Assembly (NCBI RefSeq): GCF_015351395.1
Contig: NZ_JADKPV010000007.1
Coordinates: 37,921 to 101,920, forward strand
Origin: Savagea serpentis
Lineage (GTDB): Bacteria > Bacillota > Bacilli > Bacillales_A > Planococcaceae
DNA: 64,000 nucleotides
Reading direction: 5' to 3'
Shown here: positions 56,870 through 64,000 of the stretch, in pieces
Numbering within the stretch: position 1 is the first letter of the stretch
Layout of the letters: each line of letters begins with the position of its first letter
The notes under the pieces: model-generated
Database searches by the model: none
Told to the model about the DNA's origin: nothing
The model's input: the letters and a program-made list of their open reading frames with translations, nothing else
Translations under genes and position numbers: made by a program

Positions 56870-57621
56870 AAAAAATTATCCCATGTTTAGATATCGATAA
56901 CCGTAAAGTCGTCAAAGGCCGCAAGTTTATGGACGTTCAAGAAGTAGCAGACCCACTTACCCAAGCGAAAAAATACGTTGCAGAAGGCGCGGATGAACTC
57001 GTCTTTTATGATATTTCCGCTTCAACGACAGGACGCGGACTATTTTACGATTTAATTGAAGAAATCGCAAAAGAAGTTCCCGTACCATTCGTCGTCGGCG
57101 GTGGAATTCGCACAGTGGAAGATGTGAAAAAATTAATCGCACTCGGTGCTGATAAAGTGTCGATCAATAGCATAACGATTCAAAATCCAGACATCGTACG
57201 TGATATTGCAGACGCGATTGGCAGTGAAAAAGTAGTCGTTTCTGTCGATATCGACCGTGATGAAGATGGTGTATGGCGTGTATTTGCAAAAGGTGGACGT
57301 GAAAATACAGGCATCGATGCGCTCGAATGGGTAGAGAAGATGGAGTCACTCGGAGCAGGCGAACTCGTCATTAACAGCATCGCTGAAGACGGTGTGAAAG
57401 ACGGTTACGATATTCCGCTCATGCGCGCCATTAAAGAGCGTGTGTCGATCCCGACAGTCGCAAGTGGTGGTGCAGGGAAGGTAGAACACTTTATCGAAGC
57501 GGCAACGGATGGACAAGCGGACGGTTTACTCGCCGCATCTGTATTCCACTTTGATGAAGTGAAAATTCAAGATATTAAAAAGGCCTTAAAAGAAGCAGGG
57601 CTTACAGTGAAGGATGAATAA
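56866..57621 (+). CDS. hisF: Imidazole glycerol phosphate synthase cyclase subunit
   Basis: A 251-residue TIM barrel that, with ammonia normally supplied by HisH, turns PRFAR into IGP and AICAR. Catalytic Asp9 ([12 protein letters not shown]) and Asp128 (VSVDID) are present, as are [10 protein letters not shown] and [11 protein letters not shown]. Gate residues Glu44 (ADELVF), Lys97 (GADKVS) and the Glu of GAGELV are kept; the N-terminal Arg is replaced by Lys. No hisH is found in the operon, so the ammonia source is open. Confidence 0.93.
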   Translation: MKKIIPCLDIDNRKVVKGRKFMDVQEVADPLTQAKKYVAEGADELVFYDISASTTGRGLFYDLIEEIAKEVPVPFVVGGGIRTVEDVKKLIALGADKVSINSITIQNPDIVRDIADAIGSEKVVVSVDIDRDEDGVWRVFAKGGRENTGIDALEWVEKMESLGAGELVINSIAEDGVKDGYDIPLMRAIKERVSIPTVASGGAGKVEHFIEAATDGQADGLLAASVFHFDEVKIQDIKKALKEAGLTVKDE

Positions 57622-57622
57622 A

Positions 57623-58222
57623 ATGGACATTAAATATGACGCAAATGGACTCGTTCCAGCCATCGTACAAGATGAACGTACGGGAACAGTTTTGATGCTT
57701 GCTTATATGAACGAAGAAGCGTTACAAAAGACGATTGAAACGAAAGAAACATGGTTTTATAGCCGTTCCCGTCAAGAGCTTTGGAATAAAGGCGCAACAT
57801 CTGGCAATACGCAAAGTGTGAAATCACTTTCAGTAGATTGTGATGGAGATACGATTTTAGTGACGGTCGAACCAGCAGGGCCTGCTTGTCATACAGGAGA
57901 GACTTCTTGTTTCTTCAAACCCGTCATCGAATTTGAATCGGTACGCACCGTCATTTATGAAGTGGCGGATGAAGTGAAGCACCGCAAAGCGAACCCGAAA
58001 GAAGGGTCATATACGACGTACTTATTTACTGAAGGACTCGATAAAATTTTGAAAAAAGTAGGCGAAGAGTCGACGGAAGTTGTCATCGGCGCAAAAAATC
58101 GTGACTTTGAAGAAGTGACGAATGAAATTGCGGACCTCGTTTACCATACGCTCGTATTAATTGCGGAACTCGATATCGATGTCGATGATATTAAGCGTGT
58201 CTTACGCGAACGTAGACCGTAA
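57623..58222 (+). CDS. hisI: Bifunctional PRA-cyclohydrolase / PR-ATP pyrophosphatase
   Basis: A 199-residue HisIE fusion. The N-terminal HisI half has [32 protein letters not shown] and zinc-type VDCDGDTIL with [12 protein letters not shown]; the C-terminal HisE half has [16 protein letters not shown] and [18 protein letters not shown] 57623 is placed eight bases after AAGGA; the in-frame ATG at 57614 touches that site. Confidence 0.94.
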   Translation: MDIKYDANGLVPAIVQDERTGTVLMLAYMNEEALQKTIETKETWFYSRSRQELWNKGATSGNTQSVKSLSVDCDGDTILVTVEPAGPACHTGETSCFFKPVIEFESVRTVIYEVADEVKHRKANPKEGSYTTYLFTEGLDKILKKVGEESTEVVIGAKNRDFEEVTNEIADLVYHTLVLIAELDIDVDDIKRVLRERRP

Positions 58223-58236
58223 AAGGAGAGAGTGAG

Positions 58237-59301
58237 ATGAGTAAATTTTGGACGCCAGTCGTCAAACGGACAGATCCGTACGTTCCTGGTGAACAATTGA
58301 ATGATCCAGATGTTATAAAATTAAATACGAACGAAAATCCATATAAGCCGAGTCCGCGTGTCATTGAAGCGATTACGAAGACGGCGACCGGCGATATGCA
58401 AAAATATCCGTCACCGACTGCTGATGAATTGCGTGAAGCGATCGCGGAAGTAAACGGTGTGAAAAAGGAAAATGTCTTCGTCGGAAATGGTTCAGATGAA
58501 GTGCTTGCCTTTGCTTTTTACGCTTTTTTTGAAGAAGGAAAAACATTGAAATTCCCAGCGATTTCATACAGTTTTTACCCGGTTTATTCAAAGTTGTTTA
58601 ACATTCCGTTTGAAGCGATTCCGTTACAGGATGATTTTACATTGCGTGCGGAACATTATTTCGATGCGGAAGCGGGTGTCATTTTCCCGAATCCGAACGC
58701 GCCGACGAGCATTTACTGGCCACTTGAAGAAGTGAAGCGCGTGCTCGAAGCGAATCCGGATGTTGTCGTCATCGTAGACGAAGCGTATATCGATTTTGCA
58801 GTAGGTGGGGAATCTGCGGTATCACTTATCGATCAATATCCAAATTTACTCGTCATTCAAACGACGAGTAAATCGAGAGCGCTCGCGGGACTTCGCGTCG
58901 GTCTTGCGATCGGTCAGCCTGAATTGATTGAAGGACTCGTGCGTATAAAAGATTCATTCAACTCATATACAGTCGACCAACTTGCCTTAGCAGGCGCAAC
59001 AGAAGCGTTTCGCGACACGGACTATTTCGAAGAGAAACGACAAGCGGTCATCGCAACGCGCATAGAAACAGTAGCCGCTTTAGAAGAAAGAGGTTTCGAT
59101 GTGTTGCCGTCTGGAGCGAATTTCGTCTTTGCGAAAAAAGATGGAGTCGATGTAGAGCGATTGTACGAGCAATTAAAAGCAAAAAAAGTGCTCGTCCGTC
59201 ATTTTAAAGATCCGCTCATTGCAAATTATTTACGCATTTCGATCGGAACGGATGAACAGATGGATGAATTTTTAAAACGTTTGGACGAAGCGCTCGTCTA
59301 A
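58237..59301 (+). CDS. hisC: Histidinol-phosphate aminotransferase
   Basis: A 354-residue class I/II PLP aminotransferase: KLNTNENPYKPSP, VGNGSDEVLAFAF, FPNPNAPTSIYWP, DEAYIDFA, and PLP-Lys in TTSKSRALAGLRVGLAIG. Last gene of the operon, followed by a strong terminator. May also serve aromatic amino acids, as in Bacillus. Confidence 0.95.
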   Translation: MSKFWTPVVKRTDPYVPGEQLNDPDVIKLNTNENPYKPSPRVIEAITKTATGDMQKYPSPTADELREAIAEVNGVKKENVFVGNGSDEVLAFAFYAFFEEGKTLKFPAISYSFYPVYSKLFNIPFEAIPLQDDFTLRAEHYFDAEAGVIFPNPNAPTSIYWPLEEVKRVLEANPDVVVIVDEAYIDFAVGGESAVSLIDQYPNLLVIQTTSKSRALAGLRVGLAIGQPELIEGLVRIKDSFNSYTVDQLALAGATEAFRDTDYFEEKRQAVIATRIETVAALEERGFDVLPSGANFVFAKKDGVDVERLYEQLKAKKVLVRHFKDPLIANYLRISIGTDEQMDEFLKRLDEALV

Positions 59302-59302
59302 C

Positions 59303-59340
59303 AAAACGTGTAGCCGATTTATACGGCTACACGTTTTATT
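59303..59340 (+). terminator. Terminator of the his operon
   Basis: AAAACGTGTAGCCG/CGGCTACACGTTTT stem. Confidence 0.92.
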
Positions 59341-59438
59341 TGTTGAGAAAACATGCGTAAATTCTCGTCCAATTGTTTCCACCGATTGATAATTCATGTT
59401 ACACTGTTGAACAGAATGTTAAAAGAAGGTGCAACGGT

Positions 59439-59636
59439 ATGATGGAAATCGTAATGACCGTTTTACTTCTCGTTTCCGCTTATTTTGCGTATACGAACGG
59501 CATGACGTGGATTGCCGTTTTATTCGTCGTTTTGTCTTTGACGTACGTCGCTTCATTCGTGCGCGGATGGAATAATGCGAAACGGGAAATGGAACAGCGC
59601 ATTCAACAGCAAAGAGAAGAAAAGAGGAAGAAATAA
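59439..59636 (+). CDS. Small two-helix membrane protein
   Basis: A 65-residue protein: two hydrophobic helices ([35 protein letters not shown]) and a basic, Gln/Lys/Arg-rich cytoplasmic tail ([19 protein letters not shown]). I do not recognise a family. AAAAGAAGGTG precedes the ATG. Its stop overlaps the rlmN start (TAATG), so the two are translationally coupled. Confidence 0.65.
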   Translation: MMEIVMTVLLLVSAYFAYTNGMTWIAVLFVVLSLTYVASFVRGWNNAKREMEQRIQQQREEKRKK

Positions 59637-60709
59637 TGAAACAAGCCATTTACGGTTTGACACAACAGCAGTTAACAGATTGGTTACTTGAACGTGGAGA
59701 GAAAAAATTCCGTGCGAAACAATTATGGGATTGGCTCTATGTAAAACGTGTGAAATCATTTGAAGAAATGACAAACTTAAGTAAATCGATGCGTGCTCTA
59801 TTAGAAGAGCATTTTTATATTACATCTCTCCAACAAGAAGTGAAACAAGTGTCGCAAGACGGCACGATTAAATTTTTATTTCGTTTAGAAGATGGCAATT
59901 TAATTGAAACGGTTTTAATGAAATTCCCTTACGGTTATTCAGTATGTGTCACAACACAAGTCGGATGTAATATCGGTTGTAGCTTCTGTGCGAGCGGACT
60001 ATTGCGCAAAAGCCGCGACTTAACAGCAGGTGAGATTGTCGAGCAAATTATGAACGTGCAACATCATTTAGATGAAGTTGGAGAAGATGAGCGTGTCAGC
60101 CATATCGTCGTCATGGGAATCGGAGAGCCGTTCGATAACTATACGAATTTAATGGACTTTTTGCGCGTCGTGAACGACCAAGACGGCCTTTCAATCGGAG
60201 CGCGTCACATTACGGTATCGACGAGTGGACTTGCGCCAAAAATTCGCGAATTCGCGGATGAAGATATTCAAATTAACTTAGCGGTTTCGCTTCATGCGCC
60301 GAATGACGAATTGCGCACGAGCATTATGAAAATTAATAAAGCGTTCCCGATTCGTGAAGTGATGGACGCGGTAGACTATTTCATCAGTAAGAAAAACCGT
60401 CGTATTACGTTTGAGTATATTTTAATCGACGATGTCAACGATCACCCAGAAGAAGCGATACAACTCGCGAACTTATTACAAAAGATGCGTCATTTAGCGT
60501 ATGTGAACTTAATTCCGTACAATCCGGTAGATGAGCATAGCCAATATAAACGAAGCAAAACAGAAGCGATTGAGAAGTTTCATAAATTGCTTCAAAACCG
60601 TGGGATTCAAAGCGGTGTTCGCTACGAAAATGGCGCGGATATCGATGCAGCTTGCGGTCAACTTCGAAGCAAACAAATTAAATTAAAGTCAGCTTGTGAC
60701 CGAGGGTAA
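59636..60709 (+). CDS. rlmN: 23S rRNA/tRNA adenine-C2 methyltransferase RlmN
   Basis: A 357-residue radical-SAM methyltransferase for A2503 of 23S rRNA and A37 of some tRNAs. The iron-sulfur cluster motif CNIGCSFC (Cys111, 115, 118) and the C-terminal catalytic Cys340 in DAACGQLR are intact. AAAGAGGAAG precedes the ATG. Confidence 0.96.
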   Translation: MKQAIYGLTQQQLTDWLLERGEKKFRAKQLWDWLYVKRVKSFEEMTNLSKSMRALLEEHFYITSLQQEVKQVSQDGTIKFLFRLEDGNLIETVLMKFPYGYSVCVTTQVGCNIGCSFCASGLLRKSRDLTAGEIVEQIMNVQHHLDEVGEDERVSHIVVMGIGEPFDNYTNLMDFLRVVNDQDGLSIGARHITVSTSGLAPKIREFADEDIQINLAVSLHAPNDELRTSIMKINKAFPIREVMDAVDYFISKKNRRITFEYILIDDVNDHPEEAIQLANLLQKMRHLAYVNLIPYNPVDEHSQYKRSKTEAIEKFHKLLQNRGIQSGVRYENGADIDAACGQLRSKQIKLKSACDRG

Positions 60710-60721
60710 AAGTGAAAAATA

Positions 60722-60770
60722 AAAAAGCGTCAGGCGAGAAGAGAAGTATCTTCACGTTCTGACGCTTTTT
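60722..60770. terminator. Terminator of rlmN
   Basis: AAAAAGCGTCAG pairs with CTGACGCTTTTT around a 25-base internal region with a smaller GAAG/CTTC stem. Confidence 0.8.
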
Positions 60771-60857
60771 ATGTCGCTTTACGTGGCACATTTACTCATG
60801 ACGGTTGCTTCTTGATGAGTATCGTATGCATCGCATTTGCTCTTTTAGTATCGTCGA

Positions 60858-62072
60858 CTATTCTTTCGTTTCTGTAATTCGATTGTAAGCTGCTTTAACT
60901 CGTTCACGCCCACGGTAAATGTGAGGGTGGAATTGAATCGTCGCATTGTCGCGTGTCGTTTTTACATTTTGCATTGCACGATCGAGTTGACGGTCGAGTG
61001 ATACGTCGTTCGTCATTCGTTTCGCGATTGACAATCCAGCGACTGTCCCTTGACTACGTGCTACTTTAGCACTTTCGATACCTGTAATGTTGCCCGCTAC
61101 GAAAAGTCCATCTACAGCAGTCTCCATCGCTTCTGAATGAACAGGTACGTGGCCGCCTAACTCTTCTACATATTTAAATTCGCATCCCATCACAGCTGCG
61201 AGTTCAGCGAGTGGATATAAGCCACCTGCAATACAGACGAAATCGACATTAACGACTTCTTCAGAGTTTGGAATGATGTCGCCTTCTGGAGTTACTTTCG
61301 CAATCGTGACAGATTCTACTTGTTCTGTTCCGTTAATCGAGACGATTGCTTTTCGTAAATGAATCGGAATGTCGAACATCGTAATTCCATTTTTCGGATA
61401 AAGCTTAACGGCTAATTTTTGAACGATTGGTGACTTCGCAAATTTGCTGCCAAATCGGATAAATGCGCTAGGTGCTAAGTGAGCGATTCGCGATAGACGT
61501 TCCATCACTGCATACGGTTCAGCTTGGTCAGCTGAGATGACGTTTTTTGATGGGAGGACCATACTGTGAATGTCGACGCCACCTAATTTCAATTCATGTG
61601 CGATGGCAGCTGAAAGGACATTTACGCCGACAATGACGCCACGTTCTCCTACTTTGACACGGTGGACGTTCGTCATAACCTGCGCTGCACCGATTGACAT
61701 GACACCTGGTAATGTCCAACCTGGAACAGGCACGGCTGTTTCTGCTGCCCCTGTTGCGATGAGAACATTCGTTGCTTCAAATTTACCGTCATTCGTATGT
61801 ACGACGAAATGGTCATCGACTTTCGCAACGTGATGGACTGAGATTCCTGTACGAATGTCTGTGTTTAAACGTTGTGCTTCGTCGACGAGCTTTTTCGCTT
61901 CTTCGATTCCGTTCCACCATTCTCCTGTCGGTTCTTGGTGCAATTGACCGAGCAAGCGTCCTCCGAGTTTTGGGAATTCATCCACGACGAGCGTATTTAA
62001 ATCATTTTTACGGCATTCAATCGCAGCAGAGAGGCCTGCTGGACCAGCTCCGATAATGATGACATCTAACAT
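60858..62072 (-). CDS. FAD-dependent oxidoreductase subunit, HcnB-like
   Basis: A 404-residue NAD(P)/FAD-type flavoprotein with dinucleotide fold VIIGAGPAGLSAAIE, GGRLLGQLHQEP, second fold GVIVGVNVLSAA, and GLFVAGNIT near the end. Like HcnB, or the alpha subunit of hydroxyproline and opine dehydrogenases, it would carry electrons from a DadA-like partner. Its ATG overlaps the stop of the 2Fe-2S gene (TAATG). The fourth subunit is encoded divergently at 62843. Confidence 0.85.
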   Translation of the reverse strand: MLDVIIIGAGPAGLSAAIECRKNDLNTLVVDEFPKLGGRLLGQLHQEPTGEWWNGIEEAKKLVDEAQRLNTDIRTGISVHHVAKVDDHFVVHTNDGKFEATNVLIATGAAETAVPVPGWTLPGVMSIGAAQVMTNVHRVKVGERGVIVGVNVLSAAIAHELKLGGVDIHSMVLPSKNVISADQAEPYAVMERLSRIAHLAPSAFIRFGSKFAKSPIVQKLAVKLYPKNGITMFDIPIHLRKAIVSINGTEQVESVTIAKVTPEGDIIPNSEEVVNVDFVCIAGGLYPLAELAAVMGCEFKYVEELGGHVPVHSEAMETAVDGLFVAGNITGIESAKVARSQGTVAGLSIAKRMTNDVSLDRQLDRAMQNVKTTRDNATIQFHPHIYRGRERVKAAYNRITETKE

Positions 62073-62452
62073 TATTGATTTCCTCCCATCTTCTCGTAAT
62101 CTTCGTACGTTTTTGGCAATACTTCGTTCGTAGGATCGAGTGGAGACGGTTGAACTTGACCACTTTCAACGACCATATCGTGAACGATCGGTGTTAAACA
62201 CGCGCGAATATTTTCTTTGCCGTTTACAGTTACGCGACATTCGAAGCAATGTCCGATATTGCAATAAATACCACGTGGGTTACCAGAAAATTCATGTTTA
62301 CGTAATGTGCGAACACCATTTGCCATTAATGCAGATGCGATCGTATCATTTTCGAGACCTGTGTACTCTTTTCCATCAAATGTGAATGAAACAGTTGATT
62401 GTTTATCGAGTGAACCAAGAATAGGATGATGTGTAATACGTTTATTTGTCAT
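62072..62452 (-). CDS. 2Fe-2S subunit, HcnA-like
   Basis: A 126-residue ferredoxin-like protein. The [2Fe-2S] ligands are Cys64, Cys69, Cys72 and Cys85 in GIYCNIGHCFECRVTVNGKENIRACL, here a C-x4-C-x2-C-x12-C spacing. Like HcnA or the gamma subunit of hydroxyproline dehydrogenase complexes. It starts inside the BFD-like gene (11-base overlap). Confidence 0.87.
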   Translation of the reverse strand: MTNKRITHHPILGSLDKQSTVSFTFDGKEYTGLENDTIASALMANGVRTLRKHEFSGNPRGIYCNIGHCFECRVTVNGKENIRACLTPIVHDMVVESGQVQPSPLDPTNEVLPKTYEDYEKMGGNQ

Positions 62453-62714
62453 CGATTGCTCCTCCTAAACTAGAAAGTGAAATTGGACGTACTGGAGGTT
62501 GAACTTTTAACGGTACGTTGTCAGACGGACGTAAATCTGTTACATTTAGCAACACTTTGTCGACAGCTGGTCGGCAAGTGCGTCCTCCACAAAAGCCCAT
62601 CCCTGCGCGAGTTCTCAGTTTCAATTCTCGCGGTGAGCAATTGAATTGTTTGGCAGTTTGTTCTAGTTGTTCTAATGTTACTTCTTCACAACGACATACG
62701 ATTGTATTTTTCAT
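62442..62714 (-). CDS. BFD-like 2Fe-2S protein
   Basis: A 90-residue [2Fe-2S] protein with Cys7, Cys9, Cys42 and Cys47 (VCRCEEVTLEQL; GMGFCGGRTCRPAV), the layout of bacterioferritin-associated ferredoxin domains. In many HcnB proteins this domain is fused at the C-terminus; here it is a separate gene and first in the minus-strand operon. AGGGAGGGG precedes the ATG. Confidence 0.85.
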   Translation of the reverse strand: MKNTIVCRCEEVTLEQLEQTAKQFNCSPRELKLRTRAGMGFCGGRTCRPAVDKVLLNVTDLRPSDNVPLKVQPPVRPISLSSLGGAIDDK

Positions 62715-62732
62715 TGAAAAAACCCCTCCCTA

Positions 62733-62795
62733 TTACCAAAAAATTATAATAAATACATTCTAACATAAAGTTTTATTTAATTTTATGGTAATCTA
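62733..62795. promoter_or_regulatory. Inverted repeat between the divergent oxidoreductase genes
   Basis: ATTACCA near 62733-62740 and TGGTAAT near 62787-62793 form 7-base arms about 46 bases apart in the short divergent promoter region. TATAAT for the minus operon falls between them. Possible binding site for a shared regulator. Confidence 0.35.
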
Positions 62796-62842
62796 GGAAC
62801 AGGAATAAAATATTTTACATAATGTGTGTGGGAGGTTATTGA

Positions 62843-64000
62843 ATGAGCAACAAAAGTTATGAAGTAGCAGTCATTGGAGGCGGAATCGTCGGGAGTTCGA
62901 TCGCATATTATTTGGCAGAAGCTGGAATGGACACTGTATTAATCGAAAAACGTGATGTTGCGAGCGGAACGAGCTCACGTTGTGATGGAAACGTGACAAT
63001 TGTCGATAAAGATCCGGGGTTTGACAGTCAAATGTCACTCGTCAGTCAAGAATTAATCGTCGATTTACAAGGGAAATTAGAAATTCCATTCGAGTATCGA
63101 GAGAGCGGAAGTATTTTAGTATGTGATAACGAAGAAGAATTCGAAGCTGCAAAAGATTGGGCGAAAATTCAAAACGATGCTGGGTTAAAATTCAATGTGT
63201 TAGAACATAAAGATGTAAAAAAAGAATCACCATTTTTCGCAGATGACATTCCAGGTGGAATCGAATGTGAAACGGATTCGCTCATTAATCCATATATGTT
63301 CTGTTATTCACTCGTTCATAAGGCACAACAGTTCGGCCTTTCAGTGTTAACAAATGCTGAAGTGATGAACTTGACGAAAGATGGAGGTGAATTTATCGTT
63401 GAAACGAAAAACGGTACGATCCGTGCTGAAAAAGTCGTTAACGCAGCGGGGGTATGGGCACCATTTATCGGAAAAATGCTTGGAATTGACATTCCGATCA
63501 TTCCACGAAAAGGACATATTATGGTCGGTTCACGTGCAGAGCCAGTCATGATGCGAAATGTAATGGAATTTGGCTATTTAATGAACAAATTCCAACGGGA
63601 ACGGAAGGCAGATGCGCGTACGACAGAACACGGAGTAGCGCTCGTATTAGAGCCGACAGAAAGTCAAAACTTCTTAATCGGTAGTAGCCGTCAATTCGTT
63701 GGATTCGACGCGTCAGTAGATATGGAAGTGGTGCATACGATAGCGCGACGAGCGATTCGCTTTTTCCCGAAAATGGAAGATTTCAAAATGATTCGAGCGT
63801 ACACTGGATTTCGTCCATATACGGAAGACCATTTGCCAATCGTATCAGAAGTAGCGCAATGTCCAGGATTTTACATCGCAGCTGGACATGAAGGAGATGG
63901 CATTAGTCTTGCAACAGCGACAGGTAAATTAATTGAAGAGTTAATTTCAGGTAAAGAAGAGACGTGCATCCCGACTGAACCGTTACGATTTGATCGTTTT
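62843..64000 (+). CDS. FAD-dependent amino-acid oxidase/dehydrogenase subunit, DadA/HcnC-like (partial)
   Basis: The frame from ATG 62843 (GGGAGG eight bases upstream) stays open to the window edge, giving 386 residues without a stop. It begins VAVIGGGIVGSSIAYYLAEAG (Gly12-Gly17 FAD fold), then a DAO-type body with AAGVWAPFIGKMLGI and the C-terminal FAD motif RPYTEDHLPIV with AAGHEGDGISLATATGKL. The end lies just past the window. With the three minus-strand genes it forms a HcnABC/hydroxyproline-dehydrogenase-like complex; the substrate (glycine, D-hydroxyproline, opine) is unknown. Confidence 0.87.
   Translation, partial: MSNKSYEVAVIGGGIVGSSIAYYLAEAGMDTVLIEKRDVASGTSSRCDGNVTIVDKDPGFDSQMSLVSQELIVDLQGKLEIPFEYRESGSILVCDNEEEFEAAKDWAKIQNDAGLKFNVLEHKDVKKESPFFADDIPGGIECETDSLINPYMFCYSLVHKAQQFGLSVLTNAEVMNLTKDGGEFIVETKNGTIRAEKVVNAAGVWAPFIGKMLGIDIPIIPRKGHIMVGSRAEPVMMRNVMEFGYLMNKFQRERKADARTTEHGVALVLEPTESQNFLIGSSRQFVGFDASVDMEVVHTIARRAIRFFPKMEDFKMIRAYTGFRPYTEDHLPIVSEVAQCPGFYIAAGHEGDGISLATATGKLIEELISGKEETCIPTEPLRFDRF

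Overview
The window comes from a low-GC Gram-positive bacterium of the order Bacillales (Bacillaceae/Planococcaceae-like). The evidence is strong AAAGGAGG-type ribosome binding sites, frequent TTG and GTG starts, T-box and S-box (SAM-I) leaders, CtsR and FapR-type operators, and gene blocks in the order known from Bacillus subtilis: yitS-yitU-yitV-yitW, yjzD-fabH-fabF-trpS, spx-mecA-coiA-pepF-yjbH-yjbI-yjbL-yjbM-ppnK-yjbO, and yjcF-yjcH. No rRNA, tRNA, CRISPR array, prophage or insertion sequence was seen. The species cannot be fixed from the sequence alone.

Layout. 1-0.34 kb is the C-terminal end of a membrane-anchored GH13-type glycosidase. 0.4-9.9 kb is a peptide import locus: three tandem paralogous oligopeptide-binding lipoproteins on the minus strand, each with its own promoter, and a divergent oppC-oppB-oppD-oppF operon, followed by an M19 dipeptidase. 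11-15 kb holds a SEC-C protein and the yitS/U/V/W block. 15.1-17.2 kb is a ClpB disaggregase that lacks the usual N-domain and sits behind three CtsR heptads. 17.3-21.1 kb is yjzD, the fatty-acid genes fabH-fabF behind a FapR-like site, and trpS behind a Trp T-box. 21.5-30.3 kb is the spx/mecA/yjbH proteolysis-control region with coiA, pepF, a truncated globin, a small (p)ppGpp synthetase, NAD kinase and a pseudouridine synthase. 30.4-38.1 kb has mgtE, two N-acetyltransferases, an esterase, a pgpA-ylmA-SLC13 operon, a HAD phosphatase and an amphi-Trp protein. 38.1-40.7 kb is serA with a Ser-type T-box and a thioredoxin-like gene.

40.9-43.5 kb carries the most unusual locus: two membrane proteins that both look like members of the cytochrome bd (CydA) superfamily, the first with a C-terminal c-type haem domain (CIACH). 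43.5-51.5 kb has an AbrB regulator, a YitT-type membrane protein, metA behind an S-box, malic enzyme, a TetR-SMR-SMR efflux operon, a HAD phosphatase and NADP-type glutamate dehydrogenase. 51.5-59.3 kb is histidine biosynthesis: hisJ/K divergent from hisZ-hisG-hisD-hisB-hisA-hisF-hisIE-hisC, with no hisH where it is normally found. 59.4-60.7 kb is a small membrane protein plus rlmN. The window ends with a four-component HcnABC/hydroxyproline-dehydrogenase-like flavin and iron-sulfur oxidoreductase, three subunits on the minus strand and the fourth on the plus strand running off the right edge.

Genes that probably work together: the Opp importer with dipeptidase and PepF (peptide nutrition); Spx, YjbH, MecA and ClpB (Clp-dependent proteostasis and disulfide stress); GdhA, HisC and SerA (amino-acid nitrogen flow); and the CydA-like pair as a probable cytochrome c-linked terminal oxidase.
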